DNA from: Acidobacteriota bacterium
GTDB taxonomy: Bacteria > Acidobacteriota > Vicinamibacteria > Vicinamibacterales > UBA8438
NCBI GenBank assembly: GCA_011523845.1
Contig: WTFV01000251.1
Coordinates: 1 to 64,000, forward strand
DNA: 64,000 nt
Direction: 5' to 3'
Shown in pieces: positions 51,279-58,708 of the stretch (position 1 is its first letter; every line of letters starts with the position of its first letter). The notes beneath the pieces were generated by a model. That model saw only the letters and a list, made by a program, of their open reading frames with translations, was not told where the DNA came from and ran no database searches. Position numbers and translations under genes: made by a program.

Positions 51279-52271
51279 TCAACTCCCGGCGCCCGCGGCG
51301 AGCTCCCGCGCCGCGACGGCGGCCCCGAGCAGGGCGGGGTCGGCAATCCGGATGACGCGCACCGGCATCGACGTCATGAGCCCTTCCATGGGCCCCTTGG
51401 CGCGAAAGGCGTCCAGGAAGACCGGCGACGCGAGCACCGGCAGGATGTGGGGGGCGATGCCGCCCCCGATGTAGACGCCGGCCGTGGCGAGGGCGCGCAG
51501 ACCGAGGTTGCCGGCCTCCGCTCCCAGGGCGCCGGTGAACAGATCGAGCGTCTCCACGCACCGCGGGCAACGCCTCTCGAGGGCGGTCGCGGTGATCCGC
51601 CCCGGCAGGTCCTTCGCGGCGACGCCGTCGGCGGCGGGGCAGGTGCGGTCGGCGTGGAGGCGGGAATGGATGTAGGTGAGTCCGGGACCGGAGAGCACGT
51701 GCTCCCAGGAAGCCCGTCCGAAGCGGTCCGTCAACACCCGCAGCAGGTCGATCTCCGCGGGGGTGCGGGCGGCGAAGTCGGTGTGGCCCGGCTCGGCCGC
51801 CACCGGCACGAGGCGACCGTCGACGCGGTGCAGCAGCGTCTCGCCGAGGCCCGTGCCCGGGGCGATGAGCGCCGCGTTGCCCTCCGCCTCCGGCTGTCCC
51901 GGCTGCAGCGTCGTCACCTCGTCGTCCGCGAGCACGGACACGACGTGACCCATCGCCTCCAGGTCGTTGAGGAGCCGCACGGCGGGTATCGCGAAGCGTG
52001 CCGCGACGGCCCCGGCCTCGACGCGCCACGGCACGTTGGTCAGATCCGACGCCCCGCCGCGCACGGGACCGGCTACCCCGAGCACGGCGGCGTCGACGGT
52101 CGCGCCGGGCGCCCGGCGGTCGAGGAACGCCGCCAGGAGCGACTCGAGGCTGCCGTGGTCGAGGGTCGCATGGCGCTCGATGACCAGCGGTCGCGGGCGG
52201 GATCCGCCCGCGGCGTACAGGCCGCAGACCGTCTTCGTTCCACCAACGTCGGCCGCGAGCAGCATTCCCAT
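51279..52271 (-). CDS. glk: Glucokinase
   Basis: This is a 330-residue glucokinase that phosphorylates glucose for glycolysis. The phosphate-1 motif is LLAADVGGTKTVCGLY (residues 4-19). The glucose site is VRLLNDLEAMGHVV, with the catalytic aspartate in ND. APGTGLGETLLH and AAEPGHTDFAAR are the adenosine and substrate motifs. The length and motif order match the bacterial Glk type rather than the ROK type with its long CXCGXXGC motif. It is divergent from the BRCT fusion gene. Confidence 0.93.
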   Translation of the reverse strand: MGMLLAADVGGTKTVCGLYAAGGSRPRPLVIERHATLDHGSLESLLAAFLDRRAPGATVDAAVLGVAGPVRGGASDLTNVPWRVEAGAVAARFAIPAVRLLNDLEAMGHVVSVLADDEVTTLQPGQPEAEGNAALIAPGTGLGETLLHRVDGRLVPVAAEPGHTDFAARTPAEIDLLRVLTDRFGRASWEHVLSGPGLTYIHSRLHADRTCPAADGVAAKDLPGRITATALERRCPRCVETLDLFTGALGAEAGNLGLRALATAGVYIGGGIAPHILPVLASPVFLDAFRAKGPMEGLMTSMPVRVIRIADPALLGAAVAARELAAGAGS

Positions 52272-52327
52272 GCGTTACCGGTCGGCCGGGGTACGGCGTG
52301 ACATTATGATGGAACCGCTCGGCCTTC

Positions 52328-53452
52328 ATGACGCAGCCTCCCCAAGGTGTCGGGTCTCCGACCAGCCAGTCCTTCGCCGGCCACGTCGTCGTGTTCTCCG
52401 GGCGCCTCGCCTCGGTGGGCCGGAAGGAGGCGACCGGCGTCGTCGAGCGGTTCGGCGGCCGGACCGCCCAGGAAGTCACCGCGCGCACGACGATGCTGGT
52501 CGTGGGGGCGGAAGCGGCGGCGGGCAGGAGCGGCAAGCTGCGGAAGGTCGAGGAGATCAACGCCAGGGCGCCGGGGCAGGTGACCGTCGTCGACGAGCAG
52601 GAGTTCTGCCGGCTCGGCGGCCTGCAATCGGACGACGCGCTGCGGCGGCGCTACCATGGGCTGCGCCGGTTGCGCGAGCGCTATCCCGACGTCCGGGAGG
52701 TTCGCCTGCGCCACCTCGAGAAATGGGGTCTCGTCCGGCCCGTGGTGCGCACCAACGCCGACACCTACTACGGCTTCCGCGACGTCGGGGTCGTCAAGCG
52801 GATCCAGCAGGAGATTTCACGCGGCGGATCGTTTCGCGGCGCGGTCCGACTGCTCCTGGCGGAGCGCGAAGGTCAGTTGGCGCTCGACTTTCACGGGCTG
52901 CGCGCAGAGGCGCATCCGGCCAAGGTCGTCGCACTCGGGCGGGCGGGCGGCGGAGCGCGCGCCCGGGAGGCGGCGCCGGACGATCCCCGGCGGGCGGCGC
53001 TCGCCGCGCGGTTCTTCCGGGAGGGCGCCGAGCTCGACGAGCAGCCGGGCGAAGGGCAGGAGCGCGCGCAGGTCGCGTACCGCAAGGCGCTCCTGCTCGA
53101 CCCCGCCCTGGTGCCCGCGCTCGTCAACCTCGCCAACATCCACTATGCGCGGGACAACCTGGTCGAGGCGCAGGCGCTGTACGAGCGCGCACTCGCCCTC
53201 GACAACGACTGCTTCGAGGCGGCGTTCAACCTCGGCAACATCCACCACGATCTCGGGCGCTACGGCGACGCGGTCGCCTGCTACCACGACGCCCTGCGGG
53301 TGCACGGCGGCTACGCGGACGCGCACTTCTATCTCGCCGTGACGCTGGAGAAGATGGGCCGTTCGACCGAGGCCAAGCCGTACTGGCGCCGGTACCGGAC
53401 GCTGGCCCCCGACGGGGAATGGAGCGATCTGGCGCGGGAGTTCAGCGAGTAG
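52328..53452 (+). CDS. BRCT - MerR-like HTH - TPR fusion protein
   Basis: This is a 374-residue three-part protein. Residues 16-95 form a BRCT-like domain (FAGHVVVFSGRLASVGRKEA, then TTMLVVGAEAAAG). Residues 105-195 resemble a MerR-type winged helix (LRERYPDVREVRLRHLEKWG, YYGFRDVGVVKRI). Residues 230-370 are TPR repeats (ALLLDPALVPALVNLANIHY, ALALDNDCFEAAFNLGNIHH). BRCT domains bind phosphopeptides or DNA ends and are rare outside ligase and RFC in bacteria. No cysteines suggest metal sensing. The function is unknown; a DNA-linked scaffold is an inference. Confidence 0.8.
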   Translation: MTQPPQGVGSPTSQSFAGHVVVFSGRLASVGRKEATGVVERFGGRTAQEVTARTTMLVVGAEAAAGRSGKLRKVEEINARAPGQVTVVDEQEFCRLGGLQSDDALRRRYHGLRRLRERYPDVREVRLRHLEKWGLVRPVVRTNADTYYGFRDVGVVKRIQQEISRGGSFRGAVRLLLAEREGQLALDFHGLRAEAHPAKVVALGRAGGGARAREAAPDDPRRAALAARFFREGAELDEQPGEGQERAQVAYRKALLLDPALVPALVNLANIHYARDNLVEAQALYERALALDNDCFEAAFNLGNIHHDLGRYGDAVACYHDALRVHGGYADAHFYLAVTLEKMGRSTEAKPYWRRYRTLAPDGEWSDLAREFSE

Positions 53453-53471
53453 CGCCGGGAGTCGGTGGACG

Positions 53472-53738
53472 TCAGAAATCGAGGTCGTCCAGGTCCTCGG
53501 CGTCGCGCCGGGGGGTCGTCTTGCGGCGCGCCTTGTAGAAGGCGCAGTCGAGACACCAGGCCTGCGGGCTGAAGCCGTTCCGGCCCGTGTACGGCAGCAC
53601 CTCGCCATGTCTGCAGTACTCGGCGCCGCCGTCGCTCTCGTCGTGCCAACGGCAGGCACGGAACCGGGCGACAGCGGGTTCCGGTGCGGGCGCCGGCGCT
53701 TCGCGCGCGGACCCTCCGGCGCCTGAATCGTCGAACAT
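53472..53738 (-). CDS. Small Cys/His-rich hypothetical protein
   Basis: This 88-residue protein contains CRWHDESDGGAEYCRHGEVL and WCLDCAFYKARRK, a set of Cys and His residues that could bind zinc, and an acidic tail DAEDLDDLDF. The N-terminal 25 residues are Ala/Pro-rich linker-like. I recognise no family. It lies between the BRCT fusion (convergent) and infA (same strand). Confidence 0.6.
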   Translation of the reverse strand: MFDDSGAGGSAREAPAPAPEPAVARFRACRWHDESDGGAEYCRHGEVLPYTGRNGFSPQAWCLDCAFYKARRKTTPRRDAEDLDDLDF

Positions 53739-53783
53739 CGCCTGATCAGCCGTCGGTCAAAGAAACCAGGGGAGCGCCAGGGC

Positions 53784-54002
53784 TCAGCGTGCGCGGAACG
53801 TGATGATCCCGCGGGCCGGATCGTACGGGGAGACGCCTACCGTGACCCGGTCGCCGGGCACCACCTTGATGCGGAACCGGCGCATCCGACCACTCAACTG
53901 GGCCAGGACCTCGTGTCCTGAATCGCACTGTACGCGGTAGAGGCCGCCGCTGTGCACCGCGACGATGGTGCCCTGCACGTCGATCAAGTCGTCTTTCGCC
54001 AC
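53784..54002 (-). CDS. infA: Translation initiation factor IF-1
   Basis: This is a 72-residue S1/OB-fold protein. MAKDDLIDVQGTIVAVHSGG, GHEVLAQLSGRMRRFRIKVV and GDRVTVGVSPYDPARGIITF are the standard IF-1 blocks. IF-1 occupies the ribosomal A site during initiation. The N-terminal loop is more divergent than usual (SGGLYRVQCDS), but the length and ends are normal. It is not in a ribosomal protein cluster here, which is common when infA is a second or stand-alone copy. Confidence 0.92.
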   Translation of the reverse strand: MAKDDLIDVQGTIVAVHSGGLYRVQCDSGHEVLAQLSGRMRRFRIKVVPGDRVTVGVSPYDPARGIITFRAR

Positions 54003-54082
54003 GTCGAATCCTGGAGCCCGAGATTATACAGGAGCGGACGCCGCCTGCCGGTGCGCGGAGGTGAGCGGGGTGAGCGGCGCGG

Positions 54083-56671
54083 CTAGAGCCTCCGCACCGC
54101 GTCCTCGATCCGGCGCGCGATCTCCTCGTAGCCGTCGCCGTCGAAGCGGAGGGGATCGCCGAACGCGACCCGTACCGGACCCGGTCGCGCCCAGCGGGCG
54201 CCCACGGGCAGGACGCGGTCGACGCCGTCGATGCGCACCGGCACGACCGCTGCCTGCAGCCGCGAGGCCAGCATGCCGACGCCCGGCTGGAACGTGTCGA
54301 TCCGGCCCGTCTCGCGGCGTACGCCTTCCGGGAAGATCAGCACCGACGAGCCCTGCCCCAGCAGCGTGCCGAGGTGCCGCATTGCCTCGCGCGCTCCCGC
54401 TTCGCGTTGCGGCAGGGGCGCCACGTCGAAGCAGAGGACCCCGAGGTAGTAGGCCAGGCTCGTCGCCATCCGCTGCAGCGGGGGATGGCGCTGCGGGTGA
54501 AAGTGCGGCGCGAACCACTCCCGGCCCGCGACGGTGGCGACGCGGGCGCGCCGCGCCGGCGGCAGCGCGGCCAGAATCACCGGGCCGTCCATCACGCTCT
54601 GGTGGTTGGCCGCGTAGAGCACCGCGTCGGGCGCCCGGGCCAGGCGATCGAGCCCCTCGACCCGGATCCAGGCGAAGGTGCGGGTGAGCGGCAGCAGGAA
54701 CGCCGCCTGCGCCAGACGCCGGAAGGCGCGTGCGGCGGGACGCTGGCTCCAGGTGGGGAACGCGAGCGCGGATTCCCGAACGACGTCCGGGGAGTCGGTC
54801 TCCGTGGCCGTCGTTCTCGCCGGCTCCCGCGGCCCGGCCGCCAGCAGGTCCCGGAGGTCGTCCACCGTCGCGAGCTGCGCCAGAGCCGTCTCGTCCACCG
54901 TACGGTCGAACTGCCGTTCGAGCGCCAGGGCCAGCTCGATGCGCTCCAGCGAGCCGAGCCCGAGCTCCTCGAGCGTGGTGGCCCCGGTGATTGCGCGGCC
55001 GTGTGCGAAACGCGACAGCACCTCCTCGACCGCTCCGGCGCCGGCGGCCGCGCCGGCGGGCGGCGCCGGACCGTCGCCGCCGTCCACCCAGCGCTTCAGC
55101 TCGCGGCGCTTCAGCTTCTGCGTGCCGTCGGTGCGGGGCAGCGCAGGGCCGGGCCAGACCGAGAAGGCGCGGATCCGCTGGTGTTCCTCCAACCGCGCGT
55201 TGGCCTCTCGCACGACGGCGGCCGGGTCGGTCGCGGGACCGAGCAGCAGCACGGCGTGCACGTGCTCGCGACCCGCGGGGCCGCCTGCGACCGCGGCGGC
55301 ATCGCGCACGCCGGCACGCTCCAGAACCACCCGCTCGACGTCTTCCGGGAACACGTTCAGGCCGTCCGGCGTGACGATCATCTCCTTCTTGCGTCCCTGG
55401 ACGGTCAGCCGGCCGTCCGCGTCGAGGGCCCCGACGTCGCCGGTGTGGAACCAGCCGTCCCGGAACGCGGCGGCCGTCGCCCCGGGTGCGTTGTAGTACC
55501 CGCTCGTGACGTTGTCGCCCCGCACCAGGATCTCCCCGTCGTCGGCGATCGCGACCTCGATGCCGGCGATGGGCTTGCCCACCGATCCGCGCCGGGTTCT
55601 GAACGGGTGGTTGAGGGTGACGATCGGCGCCGTCTCCGTCAGGCCGTAGCCCTGCACGACCAGGAACCCGAGTCGCGACCAGAAGGCCTCGACCTCGGGA
55701 TCGAGCGGCGCCGCGCCGACGACGAACGACCAGAACTTGAGGCCGAACAGCCGGTGCACGCGGCGGTAGCGCCACCAGCGCCGCGCGACGTGCTCCGGCC
55801 TCTCCAGCGGGGCGGCCGTCTCCGGCGCGAGGTGCACGACGTAGTCGCGCAGCACCTCGAGGATCTTGGGCACGCAGACGAGCACGGACACCCGCCGGGT
55901 GCGGATCTGCCGCACGATGTCGGCGGGGTTGTAGCCGCGCATGAAGACGGTGACTCCCTCCAGCATCGGGGGAACGAACGTCGCCATCGCCTGGCCGAAC
56001 ATGTGGCTCAGCGGGAGCAGGTTCAGGAAGCGGATCGGAGAGAAGGGACGCCCGTACCGCGCGTACTTGCGGATCTCGCGCTCCACCGGGACGATGTTGG
56101 CCAGCACGTTCGCGTGGGTGATCCGGACTCCCTTGGGCTCGGCCGTGGCCCCGGACGTGAAGATGATCTCCGCCAGGTCGCCGCCGCCGGGTCGATCCGC
56201 CGCGCTGTCGTCCGCGCCGGTGGCGGGGCGTTCGGGTAGCGGCGTTTCGGGCGGCGGGTGGTCGAGCCGGGCGCCGTCCGCCAGCAGCTCCTCCAGCTTC
56301 CACGCGGCGATGCCGTCGAGGGGCGGGAGCCGGATGTCCTCTCCGGCCACGACGAGCCGGGCCGAGACGATCCGCGCGACGCGACCGGCCAGGTCCCGGG
56401 AGGCGCGCAGGTCGATGGGGACGGCCACCGCGCGGGCGAGCAGGCAGCCCCAGAAGGCGACGATCCACTCGGCGCGGTTCTCGCCCCACAGCACGACGCG
56501 GTCGCCCGGCGCGAGGCCGTGCTCGCGAAGCCGGGCGGCAAAGGCCCGGGCCGCGCGGCGAATCTCGGCATACGACCAGACGCAGGTGCGGTAGCCGCCG
56601 TCGTAGACCAGGAACGGCCGGTCCGACCGGATGCGATCGTCGAAGAAATCGAGTAACGTGTCCCGGGGCAT
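54083..56671 (-). CDS. Acyl-CoA/acyl-ACP synthetase - acyl carrier - acyltransferase fusion
   Basis: This is an 862-residue trifunctional protein. Residues 1-510 are an AMP-forming adenylating enzyme: IIFTSGATAEPKGVRITHAN, GYGLTETAPIV, HTGDVGALD and GRKKEMIVTPDG. Residues 545-610 are an acyl carrier domain with the phosphopantetheine serine in LEELGLGSLERIEL. Residues 660-862 are a PlsC-type acyltransferase with ANHQSVMDGP and FPEGVRRE. E. coli Aas has the acyltransferase first and no carrier domain; here the order is reversed and a carrier is inserted. It could activate a fatty acid, hold it on the carrier and pass it to a lysolipid. Confidence 0.9.
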   Translation of the reverse strand: MPRDTLLDFFDDRIRSDRPFLVYDGGYRTCVWSYAEIRRAARAFAARLREHGLAPGDRVVLWGENRAEWIVAFWGCLLARAVAVPIDLRASRDLAGRVARIVSARLVVAGEDIRLPPLDGIAAWKLEELLADGARLDHPPPETPLPERPATGADDSAADRPGGGDLAEIIFTSGATAEPKGVRITHANVLANIVPVEREIRKYARYGRPFSPIRFLNLLPLSHMFGQAMATFVPPMLEGVTVFMRGYNPADIVRQIRTRRVSVLVCVPKILEVLRDYVVHLAPETAAPLERPEHVARRWWRYRRVHRLFGLKFWSFVVGAAPLDPEVEAFWSRLGFLVVQGYGLTETAPIVTLNHPFRTRRGSVGKPIAGIEVAIADDGEILVRGDNVTSGYYNAPGATAAAFRDGWFHTGDVGALDADGRLTVQGRKKEMIVTPDGLNVFPEDVERVVLERAGVRDAAAVAGGPAGREHVHAVLLLGPATDPAAVVREANARLEEHQRIRAFSVWPGPALPRTDGTQKLKRRELKRWVDGGDGPAPPAGAAAGAGAVEEVLSRFAHGRAITGATTLEELGLGSLERIELALALERQFDRTVDETALAQLATVDDLRDLLAAGPREPARTTATETDSPDVVRESALAFPTWSQRPAARAFRRLAQAAFLLPLTRTFAWIRVEGLDRLARAPDAVLYAANHQSVMDGPVILAALPPARRARVATVAGREWFAPHFHPQRHPPLQRMATSLAYYLGVLCFDVAPLPQREAGAREAMRHLGTLLGQGSSVLIFPEGVRRETGRIDTFQPGVGMLASRLQAAVVPVRIDGVDRVLPVGARWARPGPVRVAFGDPLRFDGDGYEEIARRIEDAVRRL

Positions 56672-56706
56672 GCGGCGATTATCGCCCGCTTTCCGGGCCA
56701 GAGGCC

Positions 56707-57384
56707 CTAGCGGAACGAGGCGCCGACGTTGAAGGCGACCTGCGTCATGCGCGGCGAGCCCGGTGCGCCGTCCAGGCCCGGCAACGGGCTGATGGCGTAG
56801 AGGCGGATGTCGATGCTGAACGCGACGCGCGGGGTGAGGAACCAGCGCATGCCGCCGCCGTAGTTCAGCGTGTTCGCGGAGCGTTGATCCGGTTCCTCGA
56901 CGTTCAGCGGATCCAGTGGAAAGAGGGACAGGCGCGACGACCCGAGCCCGCCGCTCAGGTAGCTCCAGCCGTTGCGGTGGCCGAAGTTGAACGAGAGCTG
57001 GGACCCCACGGCGGAGAAGCGCTTGCGGAGGGTCGGGCCCTCGGGATCGGGCGAGAGTTGTCCGGGCTGTTGATCGGCGCTCGACGCATGGTAGCTCGCA
57101 CCCAGGCCGAAGGTGATTCCCAGCAGGCGGAAGACGTACACGTGACCGCCGACCTCGTAGCCGTAGCCCCGGCCGGGGGTGTCGAGGTGGTGCAGGCCGC
57201 GCGCCTCGGCGAGGGGGATGCTGCGGCCGAACGGGATCAACGTGCCGCGCACGTCGAACACGTAGCCGCCGATCGGCTCCTCCGGCGGCTGCGCTCCCGC
57301 CGGGAGAGAGGTTGCGAGCATCGATGAGAAGACGAACAGCAGGCACAGCGAACGGGTCGCCACGCGCGAGGTCGGCCGGATCAC
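56707..57384 (-). CDS. Outer-membrane beta-barrel protein
   Basis: This is a 225-residue exported protein started at GTG 57384. The signal peptide (VATRSLCLLFVFSSMLATSL, cleaved near AGA-QPPE) is followed by alternating strands such as YGYEVGGHVYVFRLLGITFG and SQLSFNFGHRNGWSYLSGGL, ending MTQVAFNVGASFR. The final aromatic/arginine residue and strand pattern suggest a small porin-like or OmpX/OmpW-like barrel of 8-10 strands. A TATACT box seven bases upstream and repeat family B precede it. The ligand or role is unknown. Confidence 0.75.
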   Translation of the reverse strand: MIRPTSRVATRSLCLLFVFSSMLATSLPAGAQPPEEPIGGYVFDVRGTLIPFGRSIPLAEARGLHHLDTPGRGYGYEVGGHVYVFRLLGITFGLGASYHASSADQQPGQLSPDPEGPTLRKRFSAVGSQLSFNFGHRNGWSYLSGGLGSSRLSLFPLDPLNVEEPDQRSANTLNYGGGMRWFLTPRVAFSIDIRLYAISPLPGLDGAPGSPRMTQVAFNVGASFR

Positions 57385-57391
57385 GCGGGTC

Positions 57392-57397
57392 AGTATA
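57392..57397 (-). promoter_or_regulatory. -10 box of the barrel gene (possible leaderless mRNA)
   Basis: TATACT on the minus strand ends seven bases before the GTG at 57384. The adjoining upstream DNA is repeat family B. No convincing -35 is present. Confidence 0.45.
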
Positions 57398-57409
57398 CGG
57401 CCCGCGCCT

Positions 57410-57465
57410 GGCAGCCCGCGGCGGAAGCCCCGCTGCATTCGAGCGGCGATGCATCCCGCGTGGAC
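57410..57465 (-). repeat. Dispersed repeat upstream of the barrel gene (family B, copy 2)
   Basis: Reverse complement of 57427-57465 is identical to 32955-32993 (39 bp), and CCGCGGGCTGC follows in both copies. It stands about 25 bases before the start codon of the minus-strand gene, in the same relative orientation as copy 1 before the Fe-S carrier gene. Confidence 0.9.
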
Positions 57466-57515
57466 TGCGTTGCTCCTCGGTCGAACATGCCCGATATGCT
57501 TCGTCGTTGCGGCTT

Positions 57516-57573
57516 GCCACGCGGGCGCCTCGCCGCTCCCGGTGCGCCGCGGGGTCCCACCACGGACTGCTGG
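57516..57573 (+). repeat. Dispersed repeat before the dehydratase gene (family A, copy 1)
   Basis: The first 23 bases (GCCACGCGGGCGCCTCGCCG and CTC) are identical to 61624-61646. The similarity continues loosely (CGGTGC, then CACGGACTGCTGGAG against CACGGACTCCTCGTCG). Both copies lie directly upstream of a plus-strand gene. Confidence 0.75.
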
Positions 57574-57583
57574 AGGCGGGCCG

Positions 57584-58573
57584 ATGAGCGTCCTGGTCGC
57601 TCCGGCCGCCGTCGAGGCGGCCGCGGAACGTATCCGGGGCACCGTCCGCCGCACGCCGCTCGTCGACGTCACGGACCTCGCCGGCCGTTCGCTCCACCTC
57701 AAGTGCGAGAACCTGCAGGTGGCCGGCGCGTTCAAGATCCGCGGCGCGTGCAACCTGGTCACGCAGATCGCGTCCGGCCCGGACGTGCGCGGCGTCATCA
57801 CCTACTCGTCGGGCAACCACGCGCAGGCGGTGGCGTGCGCGGCGCGCGGGCTCGGCCTGCCGGCGGTGGTCGTGATGCCCGAGACGGCGCCGGCCGTCAA
57901 GGTCGAGGGGACCCGCTCGTATGGGGCCGAGGTGATCTTCGAAGGGACGACGTCCGTGCAGCGGAAGCGGCGGGCCGAGGCGGTGGCCGCCGAGCGGGGC
58001 CTGACCATGGTGCCGCCGTTCGACCATCCGGAGATCATCGCCGGGCAGGGAACGGTCGGCCGCGAGATTCTGGAGGACCGGCCGTCCGTCGACACCGTCT
58101 ACGTGCCGATCGGCGGCGGCGGGCTCGTCGCGGGGGTCGCCGCCGCGGTCAAGCAGCGGCGGCCGTCGACCCGGATCGTCGGCGTCGAGCCGGTCGGGGC
58201 GGCGGCCATGGCCCGCTCGGTCGAGGCGGGAGCGCCGGTGACGCTCGACGCGGTGGAGAGCATCGCCGACGGCCTGCTCCCGGTGCGCCCCGGGGACCTG
58301 ACCTTCGCCCACGTCGCCGCGTTCGTCGATCGCATCGTGACGGTGGAGGACGAAGCCATCGCCGCCGCCGTCCGCTGGCTGGCGGCGCGAGCCAAGCTCG
58401 TCGTCGAGCCGAGCGGCGCCGCCACGGTCGCGGCGGTGCTCTTCTCCGGTCAGTCGGACGCCGCCGCGGACGGCGGCACGGTGGCCGTGCTCAGCGGCGG
58501 CAACGTCGCACCGGCCCTGCTCGCGAGGCTGCTGCGGGAAGGCGACGGTCCCGGCCGGGAGGCTGCGCCGTAG
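57584..58573 (+). CDS. Threonine/serine dehydratase-like PLP enzyme
   Basis: This is a 329-residue fold-type II PLP enzyme. The PLP lysine is in LQVAGAFKIRGACN (about residue 50), SSGNHAQAVA binds substrate, the phosphate loop is IGGGGLVAG (about 180-188), and VLSGGNVAP ends the domain. It has no C-terminal ACT regulatory domain, so it is of the catabolic or serine racemase-like type. ATG 57584 is used because the upstream open frame runs through repeat DNA. The final residues GREAAP and the stop codon come from hairpin repeat family C. Confidence 0.9.
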   Translation: MSVLVAPAAVEAAAERIRGTVRRTPLVDVTDLAGRSLHLKCENLQVAGAFKIRGACNLVTQIASGPDVRGVITYSSGNHAQAVACAARGLGLPAVVVMPETAPAVKVEGTRSYGAEVIFEGTTSVQRKRRAEAVAAERGLTMVPPFDHPEIIAGQGTVGREILEDRPSVDTVYVPIGGGGLVAGVAAAVKQRRPSTRIVGVEPVGAAAMARSVEAGAPVTLDAVESIADGLLPVRPGDLTFAHVAAFVDRIVTVEDEAIAAAVRWLAARAKLVVEPSGAATVAAVLFSGQSDAAADGGTVAVLSGGNVAPALLARLLREGDGPGREAAP

Positions 58574-58635
58574 AACGGCGTGGCCTCCTGGAGACGTCTG
58601 GTCGGCGGAAGAGCGGAGCCGCCAGGCACGATTGC
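58558..58635 (+). repeat. Dispersed hairpin repeat (family C, copy 2), overlapping a stop codon
   Basis: GGAGGCTGCGCCGT (58558-58571), loop AGA, ACGGCGTGGCCTCC (58575-58588): same 31-nt hairpin size and loop as copy 1. A T-A pair has become G-C through changes on both arms, and one pair has become a G-T wobble. GGAGCCGCCAGGCACG follows 28 bases later. The dehydratase stop TAG lies in the loop. Confidence 0.9.
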
Positions 58636-58708
58636 CGGCCCACCCCGCTCGCCTCCCGTCACGACGTCGTTGCGGAACCCCGGCTGTCGCCCTGTCGAGT
58701 GGCGCGTT

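Noticed and set aside
57449..57583. N-terminal extension of the dehydratase (start at 57449)
   Set aside because: The extra residues are translated from repeat families A and B and are not part of the enzyme family.
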